From: an uncultured Gemella sp.
Lineage (GTDB): Bacteria; Bacillota; Bacilli; Staphylococcales; Gemellaceae
Assembly (NCBI GenBank): GCA_938038035.1
Contig: CALHQV010000020.1
Location: 1 to 5,809 of the forward strand
Direction of reading: 5' to 3'
Length of the DNA stretch: 5,809 bases
In this document: piece after piece, positions 1-5,809 of the stretch
How the letters are laid out: each line of letters starts with the position of its first letter
Position numbering within the stretch: position 1 is the stretch's first letter
Position numbers and translations under genes: made by a program
The notes under the pieces: generated by a model
Databases searched by the model: none
What the model saw: only the letters and a program-made list of their open reading frames with translations
What the model was told of the DNA's origin: nothing

Positions 1-46
1 GTATGTATGAGTAACTAATGTAAATGTAAAAAATAAAAAATAAGTG

Positions 47-74
47 TGGACTTAATTTCTATTTGGGTTATAAT
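47..74 (+). promoter_or_regulatory. Probable sigma-A promoter of the surface protease gene
   Basis: A perfect -10 box TATAAT lies at 69-74, with a partial -35 box TGGACT at 47-52 (4 of 6 matches) and a 16-bp spacer. Transcription would start near 81 and give a leader of about 100 bases. A perfect TTGACA also occurs at 79-84, but its best -10 is only TGAAAT at 101-106, so it is a weaker alternative or second promoter. An inverted repeat, ATGAAATT at 100-107 and AATTTCAT at 135-142, lies in the leader. It could be an operator or a weak hairpin, but it may be chance in such AT-rich DNA. Confidence 0.55.
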
Positions 75-165
75 ATAGTTGACAAAATATATTTAAACGA
101 TGAAATTAGGGTATTTTATGTTTAAGTTAATAAGAATTTCATTAAGATTGCAGATGAATTAAAAT

Positions 166-171
166 AGGAGG
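166..171 (+). promoter_or_regulatory. Ribosome binding site of the surface protease gene
   Basis: AGGAGG sits 8 bases before the ATG at 180, which is ideal spacing and fixes that start. An in-frame ATG TAA (174-179) lies between the binding site and the start, directly against the real ATG. It is only 2 bases from AGGAGG, so it is probably too close to be used. Confidence 0.9.
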
Positions 172-179
172 AAATGTAA

Positions 180-3100
180 ATGATAAGAAACGAGAAAACT
201 TACGGTTTTTTCAGAAAAACTAAAAAATATGGTCTAATTGGTTGTATAAGTTTTTGTGGAGTGTTAACATACTCTGCAATGGATAATAGTCAAATAATAA
301 ATAAAGAAGCTCATGCTGCAGTAGTAAATGGTGGAGCTGATATTGTGGATGCAGATGTTCATAATAAAGAGACTAGCGGTGTGGCTATGACGTATACTAG
401 TTTTGATAGTAATGGATCAAAGCAAGTTGCTTCAGGTAGTGGAGTATTTGTCGCACCGAATGTTATGGTGACAGTTGCTCACAATTATTTAGATAAAGAC
501 AAAGCTTCTGGATCAGGTTATGTTCGTGGAGGTAATAGTGCTCAAAGCTATGTTGTTATGAACTCAGATGCGGAAAAACGCAACAATACCCCAGCGAATG
601 GAACTAGTGATATCATACCAAAAGGAAATATTCATTACTATAATCAAAAAGAATTTGCTAAATCTTACGAAAATGATTTAGCAGCTGTAGTTACAGAACG
701 TCCTGTAGAAGCGATGACAAATGGTGAAGATAAACCACGTGAAATGGGTGTTGCTAGTCAAGGTGATAATATTACTTTGGTAGGTTATCCGAATGATTTT
801 TCTTCGAAAAGATTATCAGAAGCAACGAAAGCAAGACTGAAAGATGGTAAAATATATAAAGTCTCTGGTACATTATCAAGTCTAAATACAACTACTGGTG
901 ACGGTACTTATAATACGAGTGCTTTAGGTGGATTCTCAGGAGGGCCGATTTTTAATGATAAAGGTGAAGTAGTAGGTATTCATCAGCATGGTACAAATAC
1001 GGACGCTGGAACTGATGCCGAGCAGCATGGAGGAGGTTTATTTTTTACTGATAAACATAGATCTTGGTTAAACAAAATAATAGAAGAACATGGTATCAAA
1101 GGTTGGTTCGTTAATGGAAATGATAAATATTATTATGATGACAACCATAGGGCATTAGTAAGTACAGAGCGCGAAATAGATGGAGCTAGATATTCATTTG
1201 ATAGTAATGGACGTGGAAGATTATTATCAGGTACAGAGAAAGGAAAAGTAGTACTTAGAATTAAGAATGAAGCTGGAGAAAAGTTAGTAGAAAGAGTTGT
1301 TGCGCAAGGTAACGTAGGTTCTGCGGTTAATTACGACTTTAAACAAGATAAGGAAAATAAAGATCTCTTTGGTAAAAATCCTAACGCCACAATTGTATCT
1401 ATTGATGGAGAGGCGATTAATAAGAAATTTAATGAAAATTGGTCTAAAGATTTTGTAAGTAAATTATCATTGGGAAATACATATATTAATGCTGTTATTA
1501 AAGCAGAGAACTTCGTCAGAACACAACCTGGACAAGTTGATACATCTGATGATGTTACGCTTCCTAAACCAAGTGATGAGGTGAAGAATGCACCGAATGG
1601 ACTTCGTAATTTCGACGCAACAGCGATTATAGTGACTCCTGATGGTACAGGATCTGGTACATTAATTGAAAAAGATTTATTACTTACAGTTGCTCATAAC
1701 TTCTTGAAGTTTGAGAATGGTAAGGTAACAGAAAAAGCCACTGGTAATAATGATAAGAAATATTACGCAGTACTTCCGAATGGTAAAAAGGTATTCTTTA
1801 CAGACTCTGATATTCATTATTGGAAAAAAGATGATTCAGTTGTTGGGTTTACGCATGACCTTGCTTTAGTTAAGTTTAAAGAGGTTGTGGATAATGTTAC
1901 TCCTGCTACTGTAAAAAAAGATGTATCTATTGTAAATAGCGGTGATAAAGTATCAGTTTATGGTTTCCCTGATGGTAAATTAAAGCCAGTTATTGATACT
2001 AAAGTTACTGATGTAGTAGACCGTGGTGCGGGTTTAACGGGAATTGGATATACTGGTACTAAACCAGGTGCATCAGGTGGTGGACTTTATAATGATAAGG
2101 GTGAAATTATCGGAGTGCATCAAAATGGTGTCGTTGGGGAAAGAAGTGGTGGATTAGTCTTTTCTAAAGAACAACTCGATTGGGTAAAATCTTATATTGA
2201 TGGTAAACCGAAAGAACCAGTGTATAGAGAAGAGAAGAATGTAGATTACGGCGATGTTGCTGAGTTCGAGTTAAAGGATTTAAAAGATGATTCTAAATTA
2301 AAACAATGGTTCAGTGATAGAATTAAAAAAATAGGAACTGAAGATAAAATAAGATTATCTGTTGATGGAAATATATTATTTGAGAAAAAAATAGATATCG
2401 CTACTAAAGAAGATTTTGAAATAAAAACAGGATTATATAAAATTGAATCAATAGTCGAAAAAGAAGAAAAAATTCCTTTCAGTACAAAATATGTAGCAGA
2501 TAAAGAACTAATTAAAGGGAAAAAATCTGTAATTAAAAAAGGTATAGAAGGAACACTTAAAACGACTTACATCAAGGATGAAGATGGAGAGTTAATAAAA
2601 GAAAAAGAAACTAAAGAACCACCTGTTGATGAGATAGTTAAAGTAGGGATTAAGCCAACAGAAAATAGAAAGGAAATTCTGTCAAATACACTATATGTAG
2701 CAGATAAAGGAAAAGCAAGAGGACTAGCTAACGAGCGTATAGAAGGTTCTAATGGTTATGAAAAAGAAGTTATAAGATATACACTTAATGAAAAAGATGG
2801 AACAATAAGTGAAACTGTAGAAAAAACAGAAAAGAAAGCAACTGATACAATAATAAAAGTTCCCGCGAAGGATAAAGTAGAAGTTACAGAAATCCCAAGT
2901 CCAATAAGATACGAAAAAGATAGTACGAGAGAAAAAGGGCAAAAGAATATTACTATTCTTGGAGAAAAAGGGACGAGAAAAGTAACAACAATGTACGAAG
3001 TAAATCCGAAAACAGGAGAAGTCACAGAAAAAGTAGAAAAACCAGAAGTTAAAGAAGCGACAGAAACAGTAGTAAAAGTTGCCGCGAAGGACAAAGTAGA

Positions 3101-3950
3101 AGTTACAGAAATACCAAGTCCAGTAAGATACGAAAAAGATAGTACGAGAGAAAAAGGACAAAAAAATATTACTATTCTTGGAGAAAAAGGAACAAGAAAA
3201 GTAACGACAACGTACGAAGTAAATCCGAAAACAGGAGAAATAACAGCACGAACAGGAACGCCAGAGCTAAAAAAAGCAACTGATACAATAATAAAAGTTT
3301 CAGCAAAAGATAAAGTAGAAGTAGTTCAACGAGAAGATGGGAAAAAGGTAAAAGTTACAACTGTATATATAGTTGATGAAAAAACAGGAAATATAACACA
3401 AACAAAAAGAGAAGAAGAGATTTCTCATGATGTTGTAACATCTAAATCTGATGAAAAAGTACCGACAGTAGAACTTAAAGCATTCGAAGGAGGAGTGAAT
3501 CCATCGGAATCAGTAGTAACAGAAGAACCTAAAGCATTCGAAGGAGGAGTGAATCCATCAGAATCAGTAGTTACAGAAGAATTACCTGAACTAAAAGTAG
3601 CCCTTTTAAAAGATGAAGAAGATAATATTTTAGAAGTTTTAGCAATTTCTGAAAAGCCAAAAGAACTAAAAGGCTATAAATACACAGGAAAAGAAGAAGT
3701 GGATGTCGAAGGGAATAAAATCTACATTTATCAAAAAGTTGAATTAGAGAATCTTGACAACAAAAAACAAGAAACTGTCGATGTTAATCAATCTCAAAAT
3801 ACTGAAAGCCGAAATGAGACTACTGCGTCTAAGAAAGCACAAGTTGAAAAACTACCTAATACAGGAGAAACACCTGTAGAAAGTGGAGTATTAGGTGGAA
3901 TGTTACTTGTCGCAATAACGATGTTATCTAAACGAAAACTAAAAAAATAA
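180..3950 (+). CDS. LPXTG-anchored surface protein with two trypsin/V8-like serine protease domains and G5-like repeats
   Basis: This is a predicted secreted, sortase-anchored endopeptidase of 1256 residues. Residues 1-46 form an export signal with a YSIRK-like motif (YGFFRK at 8-13), a hydrophobic core at about 17-34 and possible cleavage after AHA (44-46). Protease domain 1 (about 64-303) shows TVAH (H101), ENDLAAV (D166) and GGFSGGP (S253). Protease domain 2 (about 479-673) shows TVAH (H506), THDLALV (D560) and GASGGG (S632). Shared flanking motifs (IHYY/IHYW, NDKGEVVGIHQ/NDKGEIIGVHQ) indicate an old internal duplication. Between the domains, residues 308-350 resemble two choline/glucan-binding-type wall repeats (GWFVNG...YYYDDN, then ING-like IDGARYSFDSNG). 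Residues 351-470 and 678-755 match nothing I recognise. From about 757 to 1083 lies a G5-like repeat stalk, then two 18-residue EGGVN repeats (1100-1134) and a KGYKYTGKEEV module (1138-1188). The C-terminus is LPNTG (1225-1229), a membrane segment (about 1234-1250) and the basic tail KRKLKK. The substrate is unknown. Glu specificity is plausible for domain 2 by analogy with V8 protease and exfoliative toxins. The promoter upstream and terminator downstream suggest a single-gene transcript. Confidence 0.93.
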   Translation: MIRNEKTYGFFRKTKKYGLIGCISFCGVLTYSAMDNSQIINKEAHAAVVNGGADIVDADVHNKETSGVAMTYTSFDSNGSKQVASGSGVFVAPNVMVTVAHNYLDKDKASGSGYVRGGNSAQSYVVMNSDAEKRNNTPANGTSDIIPKGNIHYYNQKEFAKSYENDLAAVVTERPVEAMTNGEDKPREMGVASQGDNITLVGYPNDFSSKRLSEATKARLKDGKIYKVSGTLSSLNTTTGDGTYNTSALGGFSGGPIFNDKGEVVGIHQHGTNTDAGTDAEQHGGGLFFTDKHRSWLNKIIEEHGIKGWFVNGNDKYYYDDNHRALVSTEREIDGARYSFDSNGRGRLLSGTEKGKVVLRIKNEAGEKLVERVVAQGNVGSAVNYDFKQDKENKDLFGKNPNATIVSIDGEAINKKFNENWSKDFVSKLSLGNTYINAVIKAENFVRTQPGQVDTSDDVTLPKPSDEVKNAPNGLRNFDATAIIVTPDGTGSGTLIEKDLLLTVAHNFLKFENGKVTEKATGNNDKKYYAVLPNGKKVFFTDSDIHYWKKDDSVVGFTHDLALVKFKEVVDNVTPATVKKDVSIVNSGDKVSVYGFPDGKLKPVIDTKVTDVVDRGAGLTGIGYTGTKPGASGGGLYNDKGEIIGVHQNGVVGERSGGLVFSKEQLDWVKSYIDGKPKEPVYREEKNVDYGDVAEFELKDLKDDSKLKQWFSDRIKKIGTEDKIRLSVDGNILFEKKIDIATKEDFEIKTGLYKIESIVEKEEKIPFSTKYVADKELIKGKKSVIKKGIEGTLKTTYIKDEDGELIKEKETKEPPVDEIVKVGIKPTENRKEILSNTLYVADKGKARGLANERIEGSNGYEKEVIRYTLNEKDGTISETVEKTEKKATDTIIKVPAKDKVEVTEIPSPIRYEKDSTREKGQKNITILGEKGTRKVTTMYEVNPKTGEVTEKVEKPEVKEATETVVKVAAKDKVEVTEIPSPVRYEKDSTREKGQKNITILGEKGTRKVTTTYEVNPKTGEITARTGTPELKKATDTIIKVSAKDKVEVVQREDGKKVKVTTVYIVDEKTGNITQTKREEEISHDVVTSKSDEKVPTVELKAFEGGVNPSESVVTEEPKAFEGGVNPSESVVTEELPELKVALLKDEEDNILEVLAISEKPKELKGYKYTGKEEVDVEGNKIYIYQKVELENLDNKKQETVDVNQSQNTESRNETTASKKAQVEKLPNTGETPVESGVLGGMLLVAITMLSKRKLKK
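2865..3302 (+). repeat. Tandem 219-bp duplication in the G5-like stalk (2865-3083 and 3084-3302)
   Basis: Two in-frame units of 73 residues, each starting AKDKVEVTEIPSP, follow one another at residues 896-968 and 969-1041. Over the first 160 or so bases I count about eleven differences by eye, mostly at third codon positions, so the duplication is recent or kept similar by recombination. Older, diverged relatives precede them at about residues 757-823 and 824-895. The earliest carries the pattern IPFSTKYV...KG...EPVDEIVKVG-like, typical of G5 domains. A shortened unit follows at 1042-1083. G5 domains are known as stalk or sugar/wall-adhesive modules; here a spacer role that projects the proteases from the wall is inferred. 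Confidence 0.85.
3477..3584 (+). repeat. Tandem 54-bp repeat encoding EGGVNPSESVVTEE (3477-3530 and 3531-3584)
   Basis: Two consecutive 18-residue units start at K1100 and K1118 (KAFEGGVNPSESVVTEE plus P or L). In the first 51 bases the copies differ at only two silent positions (TCG/TCA and GTA/GTT). Similar PEFxGGVNxxE-type repeats are, from memory, found in wall-proximal parts of streptococcal surface proteins and IgA1 proteases. The function is unknown. Copy number could vary between strains by slippage or recombination. Confidence 0.85.
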
Positions 3951-3960
3951 TATAATAATG

Positions 3961-4000
3961 TAAAGAGGAGATTCGATTTGATAATCTCCTCTTTATTTAT
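3961..4000 (+). terminator. Rho-independent terminator of the surface protease gene
   Basis: A perfect 13-bp stem pairs 3961-3973 (TAAAGAGGAGATT) with 3983-3995 across a 9-base loop, followed by a T-rich tail. It lies 10 bases after the stop codon. The A-rich 5' arm and T-rich 3' side could also let it act, more weakly, on the opposite strand. Confidence 0.9.
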
Positions 4001-4200
4001 AAATTTTTGTCATATGCTAAATTAAGCTGAGTTTGAAAAAACTCTGAGATTTTTGTTATACGTTAAATGTTAAATTCACTTTGAAGTTTTTCTAAAAAGA
4101 AAGTTATTGGTAATAGTTTTTAATGAAAACGCATAAAAGTGTATAAACTGTGAAAATAGATTAAATTGTCCGATAATTTTGAGTTTTTTATAAAAAAATG
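3996..4200. other. Intergenic stretch with no gene; two small inverted repeats
   Basis: No open frame of useful length with a ribosome binding site is present; the longest ATG frame I followed, starting near 4123, stops after seven codons. GAGTTT-GAAA-AAACTC at 4029-4044 forms a 6-bp stem with a GNRA-type loop, with TTTTT a few bases later, so it could be a weak backup terminator. TTTTTTATAAAAAA at 4184-4197 is a perfect 14-bp palindrome just upstream of the purA -35 box. No good PurR box pair is visible. Confidence 0.5.
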
Positions 4201-4201
4201 G

Positions 4202-4229
4202 TTGTAAACGTCTGTATTTGTGATATAAT
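4202..4229 (+). promoter_or_regulatory. purA promoter with extended -10
   Basis: TTGTAA at 4202-4207 (4 of 6 matches to the -35 consensus) is followed after 16 bp by a perfect TATAAT at 4224-4229. This is preceded by TGA, an extended -10 that compensates for the weaker -35. Transcription would start near 4236 and leave a leader of only about 33 bases, too short for a riboswitch. Confidence 0.75.
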
Positions 4230-4254
4230 TATTAATGGAAAAATAATTGCTTTC

Positions 4255-4260
4255 AGGAGG
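4255..4260 (+). promoter_or_regulatory. purA ribosome binding site
   Basis: AGGAGG ends 8 bases before the ATG at 4269. This supports that start, whose product begins MSIIVVVGSQWGDEGKGK as expected for the family. Confidence 0.9.
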
Positions 4261-4268
4261 CGTAATTT

Positions 4269-5555
4269 ATGTCAATAATCGTAGTAGTAGGTTCACAATG
4301 GGGAGATGAAGGTAAAGGTAAAATTACCGATTTTTTAGCAGAACGTGCTGATGTAATTGCTCGTTATCAAGGGGGTAACAACGCAGGACATACTATTAAG
4401 TTTGATGGGAAAACTTACAAACTTCAATTAATCCCATCTGGAATTTTTAACGAAGAAAAACTTTCAATTATCGGTAATGGACTTGTAGTTGATCCTAAAT
4501 GGATTTGTGGTGAGATCGATAGACTTAAAGAAAGTGGAGTTACTTGTAATGGATTAAGAATCTCTAATAGAGCACACGTAGTATTACCATACCACTTAAA
4601 ACTTGATGAGGTTGAAGAAGCTCGTCGTGGAGAAAACAAAATTGGTACTACTAAAAAAGGTATCGGACCATGTTATGTAGATAAATACAAACGTTGTGGT
4701 ATCCGTATCGCTGATTTATTAGATGCTGATCTATTCAAGAAAAAATTAGAACAAAATCTGAAAGAAAAAAATGAACTATTCGAAAAAATCTATGAAACTG
4801 AAGGGTTCACAGTAGAAGAAATCTTCAATGAGTACTTCGAATATGGAAAACAATTAGCTCAATATGTTACTGATACTTCTAAAGTATTAGAAGATGCACA
4901 AAATGAAAACAAAAATATCTTATTCGAAGGTGCACAAGGTGTGATGTTAGACATCGATCACGGTACATATCCATATGTTACATCATCTAATCCATCAGCA
5001 GGAGGAATCACTGTAGGTAACGGATTCGTTCCAACGAATGGTCTTAAAGTATTAGGTATTTCAAAAGCTTATACTTCACGTGTGGGAGATGGTCCATTCC
5101 CAACAGAATTATTCGATGAAATCGGAGACACAATTCGTGAAGTTGGTCATGAGTACGGAACAGTTACTAAACGTCCACGACGTATTGGATGGTTCGATAC
5201 AGTAGTAATGCGTCACTCAGCTCGTGTATCTGGAATGACTAATCTGTCAGTTAACTGTCTAGATGTTCTTACAGGACTTAAAGAAATTAAAATTTGTACA
5301 GCATATGACTATAAAGGTGAAATCTTAACTGAATATCCAGCTAATGAAAATATCATAAAAGATTGTAAACCAATCTATGAAACACTACCAGGATTCGATG
5401 AAGATATCACAGGTGTAACATCACTTGATGAGCTTCCTGATAACGCAAGAAAATATCTAGAAAAAATCGAAGAATTAGTAGGTGTTAAAATCTCTGTCTT
5501 CTCTACTGGACCAGATAGAACACAAACTCACTTACTAGAAGATTTATGGAATTAG
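4269..5555 (+). CDS. purA: Adenylosuccinate synthetase
   Basis: This cytoplasmic enzyme joins IMP and aspartate using GTP to give adenylosuccinate, GDP and phosphate, the first committed step from IMP to AMP. At 428 residues it is the normal bacterial length. Visible family motifs are the GTP-binding loop GSQWGDEGKGK (8-18) with catalytic D13 and K16, QGGNNAGHT with catalytic H41, GTTKKGIGP (126-134) for IMP/phosphate binding, RVGDGPFPTE (271-280), the aspartate/IMP loop TKRPRRIGW (300-308) and the guanine-binding STGPDR (412-417) near the C-terminus. No motif is missing. It has its own promoter, ribosome binding site and terminator, so it appears to be transcribed alone. The gene is a conserved housekeeping locus and a likely fixed landmark beside the more variable surface protein gene. 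Confidence 0.98.
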   Translation: MSIIVVVGSQWGDEGKGKITDFLAERADVIARYQGGNNAGHTIKFDGKTYKLQLIPSGIFNEEKLSIIGNGLVVDPKWICGEIDRLKESGVTCNGLRISNRAHVVLPYHLKLDEVEEARRGENKIGTTKKGIGPCYVDKYKRCGIRIADLLDADLFKKKLEQNLKEKNELFEKIYETEGFTVEEIFNEYFEYGKQLAQYVTDTSKVLEDAQNENKNILFEGAQGVMLDIDHGTYPYVTSSNPSAGGITVGNGFVPTNGLKVLGISKAYTSRVGDGPFPTELFDEIGDTIREVGHEYGTVTKRPRRIGWFDTVVMRHSARVSGMTNLSVNCLDVLTGLKEIKICTAYDYKGEILTEYPANENIIKDCKPIYETLPGFDEDITGVTSLDELPDNARKYLEKIEELVGVKISVFSTGPDRTQTHLLEDLWN

Positions 5556-5576
5556 TATAAAGATTAATCTAAGAAT

Positions 5577-5618
5577 TAAACCTCGAGGTATAGAGTGTTA
5601 TGCCTTGAGGTTTATTTT
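5577..5618 (+). terminator. Rho-independent terminator of purA
   Basis: A long stem pairs 5577-5593 with 5598-5614 (core AAACCTC / GAGGTTT, with three G-T wobbles higher up) around a 4-base loop, followed by the T-rich tail TTTATTTT. It starts 22 bases after the purA stop. Confidence 0.9.
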
Positions 5619-5620
5619 GA

Positions 5621-5755
5621 AGAAAAATTATTCTAAGCAAAAAGCAAAATGAATTTGCGAATCAGATGGTCCCAAATTTTTTAAAAGAAGCGCAAGCACT
5701 AGGAATTACAAAAGAAGAATTAGTTAAAATTATCGAAGGAGGGTTCCTAAAATGA
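5621..5755 (+). pseudogene. Probable remnant: C-terminal tail of a GntR (YtrA-type) transcriptional regulator
   Basis: After an in-frame TGA at 5618-5620, one frame stays open to the TGA at 5753-5755 and reads ...NEFANQMVPNFLKEAQALG followed by ITKEELVKIIEGGFLK. This helix-rich ending resembles, from family memory, the C-terminus of short GntR regulators of the YtrA group, which are usually about 120-130 residues and sit directly before an ABC ATPase gene. Here only about 44 codons remain. The purA terminator occupies the space where the winged-helix DNA-binding domain should be. The only ATG (5666) would give 29 residues and lacks a convincing ribosome binding site. The stop overlaps the next start as ATGA, as expected for a former operon partner. 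Alternatives are a genuine small peptide or an unrelated leader ORF. Confidence 0.55.
5736..5743 (+). promoter_or_regulatory. Ribosome binding site of the ABC ATPase gene
   Basis: AAGGAGGG lies inside the end of the regulator-like frame, 8 bases before the ATG at 5752. It would allow translation of the ATPase even if the upstream frame is not translated. Confidence 0.85.
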
Positions 5756-5809
5756 CAATCCAAGTGAAAGGGTTAAGAAAGAAATATTTCAATAAAGAAG
5801 CTGTAAAAG
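5752..5809 (+). CDS. ABC transporter ATP-binding protein, N-terminus only (cut by window end)
   Basis: The visible 19 residues, MTIQVKGLRKKYFNKEAVK, match the first strand and A-loop of an ABC ATPase (pattern xxVKxLxKxYxxKxAV). Y12 is in the place of the aromatic residue that stacks on the ATP adenine. The Walker motifs lie beyond the window. The start is fixed by the ribosome binding site and by the ATGA overlap with the GntR-like tail. In the YtrA-type arrangement such an ATPase is followed by a permease gene; this and the substrate cannot be judged here. No convincing dedicated promoter is visible between the purA terminator and this gene; the best candidate is a weak TTGAGG (5605-5610) with TATTCT (5629-5634). 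Confidence 0.8.
   Translation, partial: MTIQVKGLRKKYFNKEAVK

Noticed and set aside
240..260. Possible lipobox cysteine (C22 or C26) in the export signal
   Set aside because: The cysteines lie at the start of the hydrophobic core rather than after it, and an AHA cleavage site and LPNTG anchor fit a sortase substrate better.
2724..3161. Open frames on the minus strand opposite the stalk repeats (145 and 112 codons)
   Set aside because: They mirror the A/G-rich repeat coding strand, giving Phe/Ser/Tyr-rich or Val/Ser-rich translations. They have no ribosome binding site and their apparent internal repeats come from the plus-strand gene.
2865..3302. Tandem repeats considered as a CRISPR-like array
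   Set aside because: The repeats are adjacent, 219 bp long and in frame within a coding region, with no spacers.
4166..4180. Possible PurR box around TCCGATAATTTT upstream of purA
   Set aside because: It matches the CCGAACWWT-type consensus only partly (the central AAC is lost), and no second inverted box is seen nearby.
4424..4639. 71-codon minus-strand frame inside purA
   Set aside because: It lies wholly within a strongly conserved enzyme gene and has no recognisable protein features or translation signal.

Overview
The window is AT-rich, low-GC Gram-positive DNA with strong AGGAGG ribosome binding sites, an LPxTG cell-wall sorting signal and a YSIRK-like export signal. The organism is therefore a Firmicute of the coccal Bacilli. 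The style of the surface protein (YGFFRK signal, G5-like stalk, LPNTG anchor) suggests Gemella or a close relative. The genus is my inference and was not searched.

Layout, all on the + strand. (1) 1-179: a leader with a promoter near 47-74 and a strong ribosome binding site. (2) 180-3950: a 1256-residue wall-anchored protein. In order it has an export signal, a trypsin/V8-like serine protease domain with an intact His/Asp/Ser triad, a short cell-wall-binding-like repeat pair, a second protease domain that also has an intact triad, a G5-like repeat stalk containing a recent 219-bp duplication, a 54-bp duplicated EGGVN-type repeat, and an LPNTG anchor. (3) 3951-4268: a strong terminator, about 200 bases without a gene, then the purA promoter. 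(4) 4269-5555: purA, adenylosuccinate synthetase, complete, with its own terminator. (5) 5621-5755: what looks like only the C-terminal tail of a GntR/YtrA-type repressor. (6) 5752 to the window end: the first 19 codons of an ABC transporter ATPase, overlapping the tail by ATGA.

The surface protease gene has its own promoter and terminator and so looks like a single-gene unit next to the housekeeping gene purA; no functional link is implied. The final gene pair looks like a GntR-ABC operon that has lost the DNA-binding half of its regulator. The most interesting items are the double-protease architecture with unequal specificity pockets and the truncated regulator. I see no CRISPR array, tRNA, rRNA, insertion sequence or phage gene.
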